From positions 1,054,001 through 1,118,000 of the forward strand of contig NZ_JAEKFH010000005.1 in NCBI RefSeq assembly GCF_016650695.1: DNA of 64,000 nt, written 5' to 3'. Source of the DNA: Pseudomonas sp. TH41. GTDB lineage: Bacteria; Pseudomonadota; Gammaproteobacteria; Pseudomonadales; Pseudomonadaceae. Each line of letters starts with the position of its first letter. Position 1 is the first letter of the stretch. The position numbers and the translations under genes were made by a program. Shown in pieces: positions 44,631-52,561 of this stretch. The notes beneath the pieces are model-generated. The model was not told where the DNA came from, made no database searches, and was given only the letters and a program-made list of their open reading frames with translations.

Positions 44631-46625
44631 TCAAGCTTTCGTATCTACCGCGTCTTCAACGTGACCGTACTCCGGAGATAGAAGCGCAATCCTCGCCTGG
44701 CTTGCTATCCCCATCACTTTGGCAGCCAATTCAGCTCCGTTGATGTCTTCGTACCGAGCTGGAATCCGCTCTTTCAGCCTAAAAAGTCGATGATGGGCTG
44801 TTCGGGTCAAACGCCCGAATGTGGTTGCAACAACCCTACCCCGCAACACTCCATTCTCCTTTATTTCCTTCTCGGTGGAGGTTTTCGGGGAGACCTCGTG
44901 ACCTACCACGAAGGCCCTAAATATCGGCGTGCCATCCAACAATCCACTTCCGAGAAAGTCTTGCACGTAGCCGTCTGCCTGATTCATCTCGTCCCGGCCA
45001 ATGGTGGACTTGCCCTTTTTTAACTCGATAATTAAGACATCCCGTATTTTGGTCAAGTTGTTCTCCCTACTATCAAACTCCTCGGTTCCGACGATAGAGA
45101 GGGTGCTGTCAGCTAAGGTCATGAGATCAGGGCGCTGTCTGGAGTTGAGAAATGCCCCAGCGCCCCCGCGCTTCCCAAAAATCTTACCCGCAGCATTCCT
45201 GAGACTCACATTGGACGCGTATTCCGGGCTATCAAATTCGGGACCAAACAACCAGCGAGCCTGGGTCACCAAGGGATGAAGTGTATGCAACTCGTCAGCC
45301 CCAGAATCCCCTCCGAGCTTGTCGATGGCGGAAAGTACAGAAAGGCGCCGATCAATCTCATCAAGTACTGCTAATGCGTCGCCAACCGTCCATTGTCCAA
45401 GGAGACGATCAAGGCCATCAATGTCTTCTTCGTCCAACTTTGTAAGCTTTTCGAGGAGGGCGATGCCACTCCTGGATTTTTCTAGCTTGATGACGGCCTG
45501 CACAGCAGCTGAAAGCGTGTCGCTCCCTATACCCGGATTGCTCTTCGCAAGGGTCTGGGCAAAATTGGCCACCTCGATCCTCCCGAGTGTAGAAAGTTCT
45601 TTGAAGTCCTCCCTATTCCGAATCAGGGCTTCCTCGGAGTTCTCCTCGACTAATGTCGCGGACAGCCGCTCGAACACATCCCTGACTTGGAGCACCACTG
45701 CCGAAAAAAGATTCGCTGCCCTAGGTGTCTGCTTGAACCGCGTCCAGTCAGCCTCTATTTCCTCGATCCAGCGTTCGTCCGCTCTCACCACAATGGCGTA
45801 TCGCCTAGCGAAACGAGAACGTCCGTCAATAACCGCAATATTTCCCACAACCCATGCAGGGGTCCCGACAAGCCGGTTATTCACCCAAAAGGCTATGCCC
45901 TGGTAGCGGTTAGACTTTGCCGCCCGAGATGAGTCAATGACAAACACCTCAACAGAGAAACCATCGACGACCTCGACGGTAGCTTGCTCAACCAACCCCA
46001 AATGCTCAGGAAGGGACACTGAGCGTCCGTTGACGCGAACCTCAAACCGAGGGTCGTGCAAAAAGCGAGCAGAGAGGACCTCACGAATTTTGTCGGGATC
46101 TGGCAGATGCCTTTCGACGATGACAGAAAGCTTCGTTCCATGTCCGCCCCTCTTGGCGGAGGATTCGGTCATGATTCTGAACGGATCTTTCCCACCCCCG
46201 GCTCCTATTTCAAAAATAGCCTCGTCCCCCCCAGCACAAGTTTCCACCGAGTAAATGTCTCCAAAGCAGAGAAGCCCATGGCGACCAACACCGTTTCGAC
46301 CATAGGCCCGACGACTCCAACTATTTCGCTCCGACGGAAACTCCACATTAACGCCTTGATGCCTCAGACGGTCGTATCCGAGAGTCATCCACCTGCGCTT
46401 GAAAAGACTCGCGGTCATGCCGTGACCGTCATCCTCGACGACGAGAACATTCTGCTTAGCGTGGGGAATAGTCAAATTGACTATAGATGCGCCAGCGTCC
46501 CAAGCGTTGGCAACCAATTCCGTCAGGGCGACCTCTGGATCGTGTGATATCGGCCCTAGCGTCCGAACCAAGTAGTCGTCTTCGAAGAGGGATCCGAACC
46601 CGCTTGGTTTTGTTGTCTTTGCCAT
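44631..46625 (-). CDS. GHKL/MORC-like ATPase with PD-(D/E)XK-like C-terminus
   Basis: A 664-aa predicted DNA-acting ATPase. The GHKL site is complete near the N-terminus: ALTELVANAWDAGAS (catalytic Glu and Asn), VVEDDGHGM and GRNGVGRHGLLCFG. The C-terminal third has RPDLM, then VLIIELKKGKSTIGRDEMNQ and ADGYVQDFL, a PD-(D/E)XK-type nuclease pattern. I start at 46625 (MAKTTKPSG), with GGGGAAGG directly upstream; the frame opens to 46694. It is a single gene at the island edge, 270 bp from res. Likely a defence ATPase-nuclease; not related in sequence to the GHKL protein at 14831 beyond the ATPase fold. Confidence 0.85.
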   Translation of the reverse strand: MAKTTKPSGFGSLFEDDYLVRTLGPISHDPEVALTELVANAWDAGASIVNLTIPHAKQNVLVVEDDGHGMTASLFKRRWMTLGYDRLRHQGVNVEFPSERNSWSRRAYGRNGVGRHGLLCFGDIYSVETCAGGDEAIFEIGAGGGKDPFRIMTESSAKRGGHGTKLSVIVERHLPDPDKIREVLSARFLHDPRFEVRVNGRSVSLPEHLGLVEQATVEVVDGFSVEVFVIDSSRAAKSNRYQGIAFWVNNRLVGTPAWVVGNIAVIDGRSRFARRYAIVVRADERWIEEIEADWTRFKQTPRAANLFSAVVLQVRDVFERLSATLVEENSEEALIRNREDFKELSTLGRIEVANFAQTLAKSNPGIGSDTLSAAVQAVIKLEKSRSGIALLEKLTKLDEEDIDGLDRLLGQWTVGDALAVLDEIDRRLSVLSAIDKLGGDSGADELHTLHPLVTQARWLFGPEFDSPEYASNVSLRNAAGKIFGKRGGAGAFLNSRQRPDLMTLADSTLSIVGTEEFDSRENNLTKIRDVLIIELKKGKSTIGRDEMNQADGYVQDFLGSGLLDGTPIFRAFVVGHEVSPKTSTEKEIKENGVLRGRVVATTFGRLTRTAHHRLFRLKERIPARYEDINGAELAAKVMGIASQARIALLSPEYGHVEDAVDTKA

Positions 46626-46897
46626 CCTTCCCCCAGATTGACTTCCAATTGTCGTAATTAAACTTGATATGAGAGGTTCGGTCCTGGCGCCCAACGGTCG
46701 GATGAAATGCGTCCCAAGGCTTCAGCACAACTCTGCATCATTTCCCCTTGCGAACCAAGGACCGCAACGCCTGAACCATCACAAGCGTTACGACCAGAAA
46801 ATCAAGCCTGGCGATGAAGTCTTAGTAGTCGCCTGGAACGCAGGTCGAAGCGTACCGCGAACACCTGATGGTAATCGAACAACAACGACAGAGGGGA

Positions 46898-47035
46898 TTA
46901 AGGTCGCTCGAGGTATTCAGCAATAAAGGGGCATAGGATTTCATCAAGGGGAGCCCACGAAAAACTGTCTTCGTAACGCAAATGAAGGTATTGCAGGCTC
47001 GCCCAACTGATTTCCACGCGCGGCTCCTTGGACAT
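46898..47035 (-). CDS. possible 45-aa ORF at island edge
   Basis: ATG to TAA, 46 codons, ending FIAEYLERP. The composition is protein-like (aromatic, acidic) but no ribosome site precedes it and I recognise no family. It may be the tail of a truncated gene. Confidence 0.25.
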   Translation of the reverse strand: MSKEPRVEISWASLQYLHLRYEDSFSWAPLDEILCPFIAEYLERP

Positions 47036-47298
47036 CACGGCCGCTCGCAAAAGTAGGATTCACACAAGTGAGTCAGTCTTACATCGACTCTGACATCTAT
47101 CCAGTGCCGAAGGCTATTCAATTTAGGGATTTCAAAATGACGACGATAGCGTACTGATTGGCCAGAGCCGTACCCCCCCCCCCAGAGAGCTAGACCGCGC
47201 ATGCCATACGTACTGATAAGTATTTCTATACCTCGCGCTTACGCACCGCCAGATCCACGCCCTTGAAAGGCAGCGGGGTAAAATCACGCGAAGAGAGA

Positions 47299-47322
47299 GT
47301 GGGGGAACAGGTGGGGGAACAG
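47299..47322. repeat. tandem 12-bp direct repeat GTGGGGGAACAG x2
   Basis: Two exact copies, 47299-47310 and 47311-47322, lie 50-75 bp beyond the 3' end of tRNA-Ser on the island side. Short direct repeats at this distance from a tRNA 3' end resemble arm-type integrase binding sites next to an att site. Confidence 0.6.
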
Positions 47323-47340
47323 AAAGCACAACAAACGAAA

Positions 47341-47362
47341 AAGCCCCGCAATGCGGGGCTTT
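47341..47362 (-). terminator. intrinsic terminator after tRNA-Ser
   Basis: Stem AAGCCCCGC / GCGGGGCTT with an AAT loop. In the minus direction it is followed by TTTTT (complement of 47337-47341), the classical rho-independent form, 13 nt past the tRNA CCA end. Confidence 0.85.
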
Positions 47363-47374
47363 ATTCGAACATAA

Positions 47375-47464
47375 TGGCGGAGAGATAGGGATTCGAACCC
47401 TAGGTACCGGTGAAGGTACAACGGATTTCGAATCCGTCCCATTCGGCCACTCTGGCATCTCTCC
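47375..47464 (-). tRNA. tRNA-Ser (anticodon CGA)
   Basis: A 90-nt class II tRNA including an encoded CCA. The acceptor GGAGAGA pairs with TCTCTCC; the anticodon stem-loop ACGGA-TTCGAAA-TCCGT gives CGA (47428-47430), reading UCG. The long variable arm is typical of Ser, and the T-arm loop is GGTTCGAATCC. tRNA-Ser beside purC is the same arrangement as in P. aeruginosa, where tRNA genes of this kind serve as island integration sites. The 3' end faces the accessory region. Confidence 0.96.
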
Positions 47465-47547
47465 AACGGCGCGCATCATAACAACACTTTTGCCGGAAGC
47501 GAACCCCCTAAGCGAAATTTTTCCGTGCTATCAGATGCTTGCGTCGA

Positions 47548-48261
47548 TTAAAGCGGTACGCCCAGACGATTGGCGACTTCTTCGTAGGCTTCGATGACGT
47601 CACCGAGGCCCTGACGGAAGCGGTCTTTGTCCATTTTCTTGCCGGTCGCCTTGTCCCACAGACGGCAGCCGTCCGGGCTGAATTCGTCGCCCAGGACGAT
47701 GGAACCGTCATGGAATACGCCGAATTCAAGCTTGAAGTCGACCAGCAGCAGGCCGGCGTCGTCGAACAGTTTGCTCAGGACTTCGTTGACCTTGAGCGAC
47801 AGTTCTTTCATGCGAACCAGTTGCTCGGCGGTGCCCCAACCGAATGCCACGACGTGGGATTCGTTGATGAACGGGTCGCCCTTGGCGTCGTCCTTCAAGA
47901 ACAGTTCGAAGGTGTAAGGGTTGAGCTTCATGCCTTCTTCAACGCCCAGGCGCTTGACCAGGCTGCCGGCGGCGTAGTTACGCACGACGCACTCGACCGG
48001 GATCATGTCGAGCTTCTTCACCAGGCATTCGTTGTCGCCCAGCAGTTTGTCGAATTGGGTCGGCACGCCGGCTGCTTCGAGTTTCTGCATGATGAAGGCG
48101 TTGAACTTGTTGTTCACCATGCCTTTGCGGTCGAGCTGCTCGATGCGCTTGCCGTCGAACGCCGAGGTGTCGTTGCGAAACAGCAGGATCAAGCGGTTAG
48201 CGTCGTCGGTCTTGAAAACCGATTTGGCTTTGCCGCGGTAGAGTTCTTCACGTTTTTCCAT
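47548..48261 (-). CDS. purC: SAICAR synthetase
   Basis: Phosphoribosylaminoimidazole-succinocarboxamide synthase of purine synthesis: ligates aspartate to CAIR with ATP. 237 aa, full length. Signatures: EELYRGKAKSVFKTDDANRL, FRNDTSAFDGKR, VECVVRNYAAGSLVKRLG, LLVDFKLEFGVFHDGSIVLG and DEFSPDGCRLWD. Cytoplasmic. It is followed by tRNA-Ser and preceded by the MBL gene on the same strand, an order conserved in Pseudomonas. Confidence 0.97.
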   Translation of the reverse strand: MEKREELYRGKAKSVFKTDDANRLILLFRNDTSAFDGKRIEQLDRKGMVNNKFNAFIMQKLEAAGVPTQFDKLLGDNECLVKKLDMIPVECVVRNYAAGSLVKRLGVEEGMKLNPYTFELFLKDDAKGDPFINESHVVAFGWGTAEQLVRMKELSLKVNEVLSKLFDDAGLLLVDFKLEFGVFHDGSIVLGDEFSPDGCRLWDKATGKKMDKDRFRQGLGDVIEAYEEVANRLGVPL

Positions 48262-48289
48262 GATGGGCTCCGCTTGCTAAGTAGGTGGG

Positions 48290-49048
48290 CTAGGCGATGT
48301 GTCGCCAGTCGAGCCCTGAATCTTGATCGGCCAGTTGCAGCCAGTCCGGGTCGCACCCGAGGGTGTCGACAAAACATTGCCGGGCCAGCTGCGGCAGGTT
48401 GTTCTTGCTGCTCAGATGGGCCAGGACCAGGTGTTGCAGGCCTTGCCAGCCCAACTCGGACACCAGGAATGCCGCCTGATGGTTGTTCAAATGCCCCAAT
48501 TCACCGCCCACCCGTTGCTTCAAGAAGTACGGGTAGTGACCGCGAGCGAGCATGTCACGGCAATGGTTGGACTCGATCATCAACGCATCGAGGTCCCGAT
48601 AGCCGTCCAGCACCTTGTCGCAATACGAGCCCAGGTCGGTCAACAGGCCGAAACGCCGCTCACCATCACTGAACACATATTGCGTCGGCTCCTGTGCATC
48701 ATGGGCCACGGCAATGACGCCGATGCTCAGTGCGCCGATCTGCAGTTGCTCGCCGCCGGCCAACAGGCCAGCCGGTTCAATCGGTTTGCGCATCCCGCGC
48801 AGGGTCCCGCGACTGAGGTAGACAGGCAGATTGTAGCGCCGAGACAGCAAACCCACGCCATGCACGTGGTCGGCATGTTCGTGGGTCACGAGTATCGCGC
48901 TCAGCTGCGCAGGGTTCACACCCAGGCGCAGCAGGCGTTTTTCGGTTTCCCGCAGGGAAAAACCACAATCCACCAGCACATACGTGTCAGCGCTGGCTAT
49001 CAGCGTGCCGTTCCCTTGGCTACCGCTGCCGAGAACGGCAAAACGCAT
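48290..49048 (-). CDS. MBL-fold metallo-hydrolase (YycJ/WalJ-like)
   Basis: A 252-aa zinc/metal-dependent hydrolase. The metal motif is VTHEHADHVHGV, with LTDLGSYCDKV (Asp bridging ligand) and C-terminal LVLAHLSSKNN supplying the last His. The opening MRFAVLGSGSQGNGTLI is typical of the YycJ-like 5'-exonuclease/phosphodiesterase branch. Substrate unknown. It sits between bamC and purC with a 4-bp gap to bamC, so the two are probably co-transcribed. Confidence 0.92.
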   Translation of the reverse strand: MRFAVLGSGSQGNGTLIASADTYVLVDCGFSLRETEKRLLRLGVNPAQLSAILVTHEHADHVHGVGLLSRRYNLPVYLSRGTLRGMRKPIEPAGLLAGGEQLQIGALSIGVIAVAHDAQEPTQYVFSDGERRFGLLTDLGSYCDKVLDGYRDLDALMIESNHCRDMLARGHYPYFLKQRVGGELGHLNNHQAAFLVSELGWQGLQHLVLAHLSSKNNLPQLARQCFVDTLGCDPDWLQLADQDSGLDWRHIA

Positions 49049-49052
49049 GTGA

Positions 49053-50168
49053 TCAGCCCAGGTTGTCCTGAATCTTGCTCAACACTTTGCGCGCCACTGC
49101 TGCCGGCGCCACGGTATTGATGTTCTTCTCGACGGTGACCTGGACGCTATCGCCTACCTTGCTCAGGCGAACCTGATAACGCTCGGCGCGGGCTTCAATT
49201 TCTTCCTTGCTCGGCGCACTGCCGAACAGGCTGCTGAAGAAGCCAGGCTTCTCGTCTTTCTTCTCGGCTTTTTCGGACAGGTTGATGTAGTACAGACCGA
49301 GGCTGCGGTTGATGTCTTCAACGCGCCATTCACCCTGTTCCAGCGCACGACCGACGCTCGACCAGGCACGATCCAGGTCAGTACCGACGTTCAATACCGG
49401 GTTGCCACTGCCGTCTTCGCTCAGGCTGACCCGGCTCGGCGTATCGGAATCACGCGAAGCCAGCATGGAGACCGTACCGCCCTTCTCCGAGATGCGGCTC
49501 ATGCTCGCGAGCATATCGTCGACCAGTGCCGCGTCCAGGCCAGTGTTGACCGAACGGTTGGTGAAAGCGACGTCGGAGGTGCTGCCCGCAGGGCGCTCGG
49601 CGCTGACGACGTAGACTTCACTGGTGTTGCGCTGCACGCCTGGCTCGATGCGCACCCGCACGCGGGTTTCGCTGTCGGCGGCGACACCGGCCGCGCTCAG
49701 GCGCTTGCCCATCGCGGCGGACAATTCGTCGGAATGCTGCCAGGTGGTGGTGAATTCACCGGTTTGCGGGCGCTGTTCGTCCAGACGGAAACCGTTGTCC
49801 TGGAAGAACTGCACGGCCACTGGCCAGACTTCGGCCGGCGGGTTCTGGGCCACGATCCAGCGCGAATCACCGGTTTTCTGCAGGGAATAGGCGCCGGCGT
49901 CGGCCAATGCCGACAGTGGCTGCGGACGAGGAACGATGTATTCGCCTTTGGCGGTGTCATCGGCCACGTTACGCGGGATCGGCAACAACGGATCCAGATG
50001 CTTGGCGGCTTTGACATCCGGTGGCAATTGCATGGGTGCAGTCTGTTGCGCTTCCAGGTAATCGCTACCACGGTCACGGAAATAACCTTCCGGGCCCCAG
50101 ACCCATCCACAGCCACTGGTGCTGGAGATAATCAAGGCAAGTGCGGAAAGTCCGGCCATTCGCTTCAT
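49053..50168 (-). CDS. bamC: outer-membrane assembly lipoprotein BamC
   Basis: Lipoprotein of the BAM complex that folds beta-barrel proteins into the outer membrane. N-terminal lipobox SSTSGC with Cys20 as the lipidated residue; then the unstructured segment and two helix-grip domains (DSRWIVAQNPPAEVWPVAVQ; AWSSVGRALEQGEWRVEDIN). 371 aa. It lies 17 bp after dapA on the same strand, as in most gammaproteobacteria (dapA-bamC). Confidence 0.95.
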   Translation of the reverse strand: MKRMAGLSALALIISSTSGCGWVWGPEGYFRDRGSDYLEAQQTAPMQLPPDVKAAKHLDPLLPIPRNVADDTAKGEYIVPRPQPLSALADAGAYSLQKTGDSRWIVAQNPPAEVWPVAVQFFQDNGFRLDEQRPQTGEFTTTWQHSDELSAAMGKRLSAAGVAADSETRVRVRIEPGVQRNTSEVYVVSAERPAGSTSDVAFTNRSVNTGLDAALVDDMLASMSRISEKGGTVSMLASRDSDTPSRVSLSEDGSGNPVLNVGTDLDRAWSSVGRALEQGEWRVEDINRSLGLYYINLSEKAEKKDEKPGFFSSLFGSAPSKEEIEARAERYQVRLSKVGDSVQVTVEKNINTVAPAAVARKVLSKIQDNLG

Positions 50169-50185
50169 GCGTAGTACTTCCTCAA

Positions 50186-51064
50186 TTAAACCAGGACGCC
50201 GGACTGGCGCATGGCCTGCCGCAGCGGTTCGTGACAGGCAGCACTGAGCCAGGTGAGCGGCAGACGGATACCGTCCGGCATCAAGCCCATTTCATGCAGC
50301 GCCCATTTCACGGGAATAGGGTTGGATTCGATAAACAAGGTTTTATTGAGCGGCATCAGCTTTTCATGGATCGCGCGGGCCGTGACGGCGTCGCCTTTCA
50401 GCGCAGCGTTGCACAGGTCTGCCATGTCGCGCGGGGCGACGTTGGCGGTCACCGAGATGTTGCCTTTACCGCCGAGCAGCATCAGCTCGACCGCGGTGGC
50501 GTCGTCACCGGAAAGCACCAGAAAGTCTTTGTCTACGCCATCAATGATGGCTTTGGCACGTGTCAGGTCGCCGGTGGCTTCCTTGATGCCGATGATGTTT
50601 TTCACGGTCGACAGGCGGATCACGGTGTCGGCCAGCATGTCGCAAGCGGTACGACCGGGCACGTTATACAGGATCTGCGGGATATCGACGGCTTCGGCGA
50701 TGGCCTTGAAGTGCTGGTACAAGCCTTCCTGGGTCGGCTTGTTGTAGTACGGCGTGACCAGCAGGCAAGCGTCGGCGCCAGCGGTCTTCGCGTTGGTGGT
50801 CAGCTCGATGGCTTCGCGCGTCGAGTTGGCGCCGGTACCGGCAATCACCGGAATGCGCCCTGCCACCTGCTTGACCACATAACGAATCACTTCGATGTGC
50901 TCATTCACGTCTAGCGTGGCAGACTCACCTGTAGTGCCGACCGCCACGATGGCGTGGGTGCCGTTTTGCAGGTGAAAGTCCACCAGTTTGCTCAAGCTGT
51001 CCCAATCGAGACGACCTTGTGCATCCATGGGTGTGACCAGTGCCACCATACTGCCCGCAATCAT
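50186..51064 (-). CDS. dapA: 4-hydroxy-tetrahydrodipicolinate synthase
   Basis: Condenses pyruvate with aspartate semialdehyde in the lysine/diaminopimelate pathway. 292 aa from the ATG at 51064 (MIAGSMVALVTPMDAQGRLD); the longer open frame to 51148 is non-coding. GTTGESATL, the catalytic Tyr in ILYNVPGRTACDM and the Schiff-base Lys in IGIKEATGDL are present. Full length, divergent from gcvR. Downstream bamC is likely in the same operon. Confidence 0.97.
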   Translation of the reverse strand: MIAGSMVALVTPMDAQGRLDWDSLSKLVDFHLQNGTHAIVAVGTTGESATLDVNEHIEVIRYVVKQVAGRIPVIAGTGANSTREAIELTTNAKTAGADACLLVTPYYNKPTQEGLYQHFKAIAEAVDIPQILYNVPGRTACDMLADTVIRLSTVKNIIGIKEATGDLTRAKAIIDGVDKDFLVLSGDDATAVELMLLGGKGNISVTANVAPRDMADLCNAALKGDAVTARAIHEKLMPLNKTLFIESNPIPVKWALHEMGLMPDGIRLPLTWLSAACHEPLRQAMRQSGVLV

Positions 51065-51391
51065 GCAACCGCTCCTGCCGGAAAAAGAGAGCGGTAATGG
51101 TACTGGCGCCAAGATGCTTGCACAAGCGAAGTACTGCGCTGCTGCCATTCCCCTTGGCGCTGCTTTTCGCTACCCTTCAGACTTTGATCGGTACTGATAA
51201 GCTCGTACGCCGGGTTCCAGCCTCCATTTTCGGCATCACAAGCCCCGATCCAGCGTTGCCACCCCTCGCTCTCGCCACACTGGAGCACGTTGCAACCTTC
51301 GGCCGGGTTTTCTGAATTCGCATCCGCAGGCTCGCCCCGGCAATATAAAGCCCGTAGAAGTATCGACCGCTCATCGCTTTAGGAATGCTGC

Positions 51392-51952
51392 ATGTCCACC
51401 CCCACAGTTCGCGAACAATTCCTTGTCATCAGTGCCCTCGGCGCCAACCCCATGGAGCTGACTAACGTCCTGTGCCGCGCCAGCCATGAAAATCGCTGCG
51501 CCGTCGTCACGTCCCGCCTGACCCGTCATGGCGAGTGCAGTGCGTTGATCCTCGAGATCTCCGGCAGCTGGGACGCCCTGGCGCGCCTGGAAGGCAGCCT
51601 GTCGAGCCTCGCCAAGAAGCACGCCTTCACGGTCAACGTGGTGCGCAGCGCGGCACTGGAGAGCCGTCCACAGGCCCTGCCTTACGTCGCCTATGTCAGC
51701 TCGGCCTATCGTTCGGACATCATCAACGAGCTGTGCCAGTTCTTCATGGACCACCATGTCGAGCTGGAAAACCTGACCTGCGACACCTATCAGGCCCCGC
51801 AGACCGGCGGCACCATGCTCAACGCCACATTTACCGTGACGTTGCCGGCTGGCGTGCAAATCAGCTGGCTGCGCGATCAGTTCCTGGATTTCGCCGATGC
51901 GCTGAATCTGGATGCCCTGATCGAACCGTGGCGCCCACAAAACCCAATGTAA
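51392..51952 (+). CDS. gcvR: glycine cleavage system repressor GcvR-like (two ACT domains)
   Basis: A 186-aa protein with two ACT domains: FLVISALGANPMELTNVLCR, and PYVAYVSSAYRSDIINELCQFF. GcvR modulates GcvA in response to glycine. GCATG start with AGGAATGCTG just upstream. 10 bp before the peroxiredoxin gene on the same strand, the gcvR-bcp pairing usual in gammaproteobacteria. Confidence 0.93.
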   Translation: MSTPTVREQFLVISALGANPMELTNVLCRASHENRCAVVTSRLTRHGECSALILEISGSWDALARLEGSLSSLAKKHAFTVNVVRSAALESRPQALPYVAYVSSAYRSDIINELCQFFMDHHVELENLTCDTYQAPQTGGTMLNATFTVTLPAGVQISWLRDQFLDFADALNLDALIEPWRPQNPM

Positions 51953-51962
51953 GGAAGCTTTC

Positions 51963-52436
51963 ATGGCCGTTGCCATTGATCAACCGGTTGCCGACTTCGA
52001 AGCGCCCGCTACCAGCGGGCAGACCGTCAGTCTCGCGGGCCTCAAAGGCAAGCAAGTGGTGATTTACTTCTACCCGAAGGACAGCACGCCGGGCTGCACC
52101 ACCCAGGGCCAGGGCTTTCGCGATCAGCTGGACGCCTTTAAAGCGGCGAACACCGAAGTCTTTGGTGTGTCGCGTGACAGCCTGAAATCCCACGAAAACT
52201 TCAAGACCAAGCAGGCGTTCACCTTCGAGCTGATCAGCGACAAGGAAGAGGCGCTCTGCCAGTTGTTCGATGTGATCAAGCTGAAAAAGCTGTATGGCAA
52301 GGAATACATGGGTGTTGATCGCAGCACTTTCCTGATTGATAAGGATGGCGTGCTGCGTCAGGAGTGGCGTGGCGTGAAGGTGCCGGGGCATGTGGATGCT
52401 GTTTTGGCGGCTGCTCAGGCGTTAAACAAGGTCTGA
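51963..52436 (+). CDS. bcp: thiol peroxidase Bcp/PrxQ
   Basis: A 157-aa atypical peroxiredoxin that reduces H2O2 and organic hydroperoxides. The peroxidatic Cys lies in YPKDSTPGCTTQGQGFRD; the usual Bcp resolving Cys five residues later is replaced (the sequence reads Gly-Gln-Gly), as in the 1-Cys-like or differently resolved subset. Thioredoxin fold elements VSRDSLKSHENFK and RSTFLIDKDGVL are present. AAGGAAG before the ATG. Second gene after gcvR. Confidence 0.94.
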   Translation: MAVAIDQPVADFEAPATSGQTVSLAGLKGKQVVIYFYPKDSTPGCTTQGQGFRDQLDAFKAANTEVFGVSRDSLKSHENFKTKQAFTFELISDKEEALCQLFDVIKLKKLYGKEYMGVDRSTFLIDKDGVLRQEWRGVKVPGHVDAVLAAAQALNKV

Positions 52437-52459
52437 TTTTTTGGCGTCTGTTCTGGCGC

Positions 52460-52525
52460 CTTCGCGAGCAAGCCCGCTCCCACAGGGACTGCATCAACCC
52501 TGTGGGAGCGGGCTTGCTCGCGAAG
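52460..52525. repeat. Pseudomonas REP inverted pair (REPIN-like)
   Basis: CTTCGCGAGCAAGCCCGCTC at 52460 onward runs to CACAGGG (52487). After a 10-nt spacer its exact complement runs from 52498 to 52525, so 28-bp arms pair perfectly. The GCGAGCAAGC...GGGAGC core is the common REP of fluorescens-group Pseudomonas. It sits between convergent bcp and the permease gene and could act as a terminator or mRNA stabiliser. Confidence 0.93.
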
Positions 52526-52561
52526 AGGCCCTTAGCCCCACCCAATAATCAAGCCTGACAG

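Larger units (their letters stand above)
46626..47374. other. 749-bp stretch between the last island gene and tRNA-Ser
   Basis: No strong gene. A 45-aa minus-strand ORF at 46898-47035 (MSKEPRVEISWASLQYLHLR...) looks protein-like but lacks a ribosome site. A short plus-strand frame (YIDSDIYPVPKAIQF) near 47080-47150 may be a remnant. Also present: an 11-C homopolymer at 47173-47183, tandem 12-mers at 47299-47322, and the tRNA terminator at 47341-47362. This is the island-chromosome junction zone. Confidence 0.55.

Noticed and set aside
46669..46926. 85-aa plus-strand ORF near the island edge
   Set aside because: Overlaps the 5' end of the GHKL frame in antisense, no ribosome site, composition not protein-like at its start.
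47173..47183. 11-C homopolymer as a phase-variation tract
   Set aside because: It lies in non-coding DNA with no gene or promoter it could switch; sequencing uncertainty is also possible.
47132..47479. 115-aa minus-strand ORF starting MMRAVGEMPEWPNG
   Set aside because: It is the tRNA-Ser gene and its terminator read as protein; MPEWPNG-type translations are a known artefact of tRNA-Ser genes.
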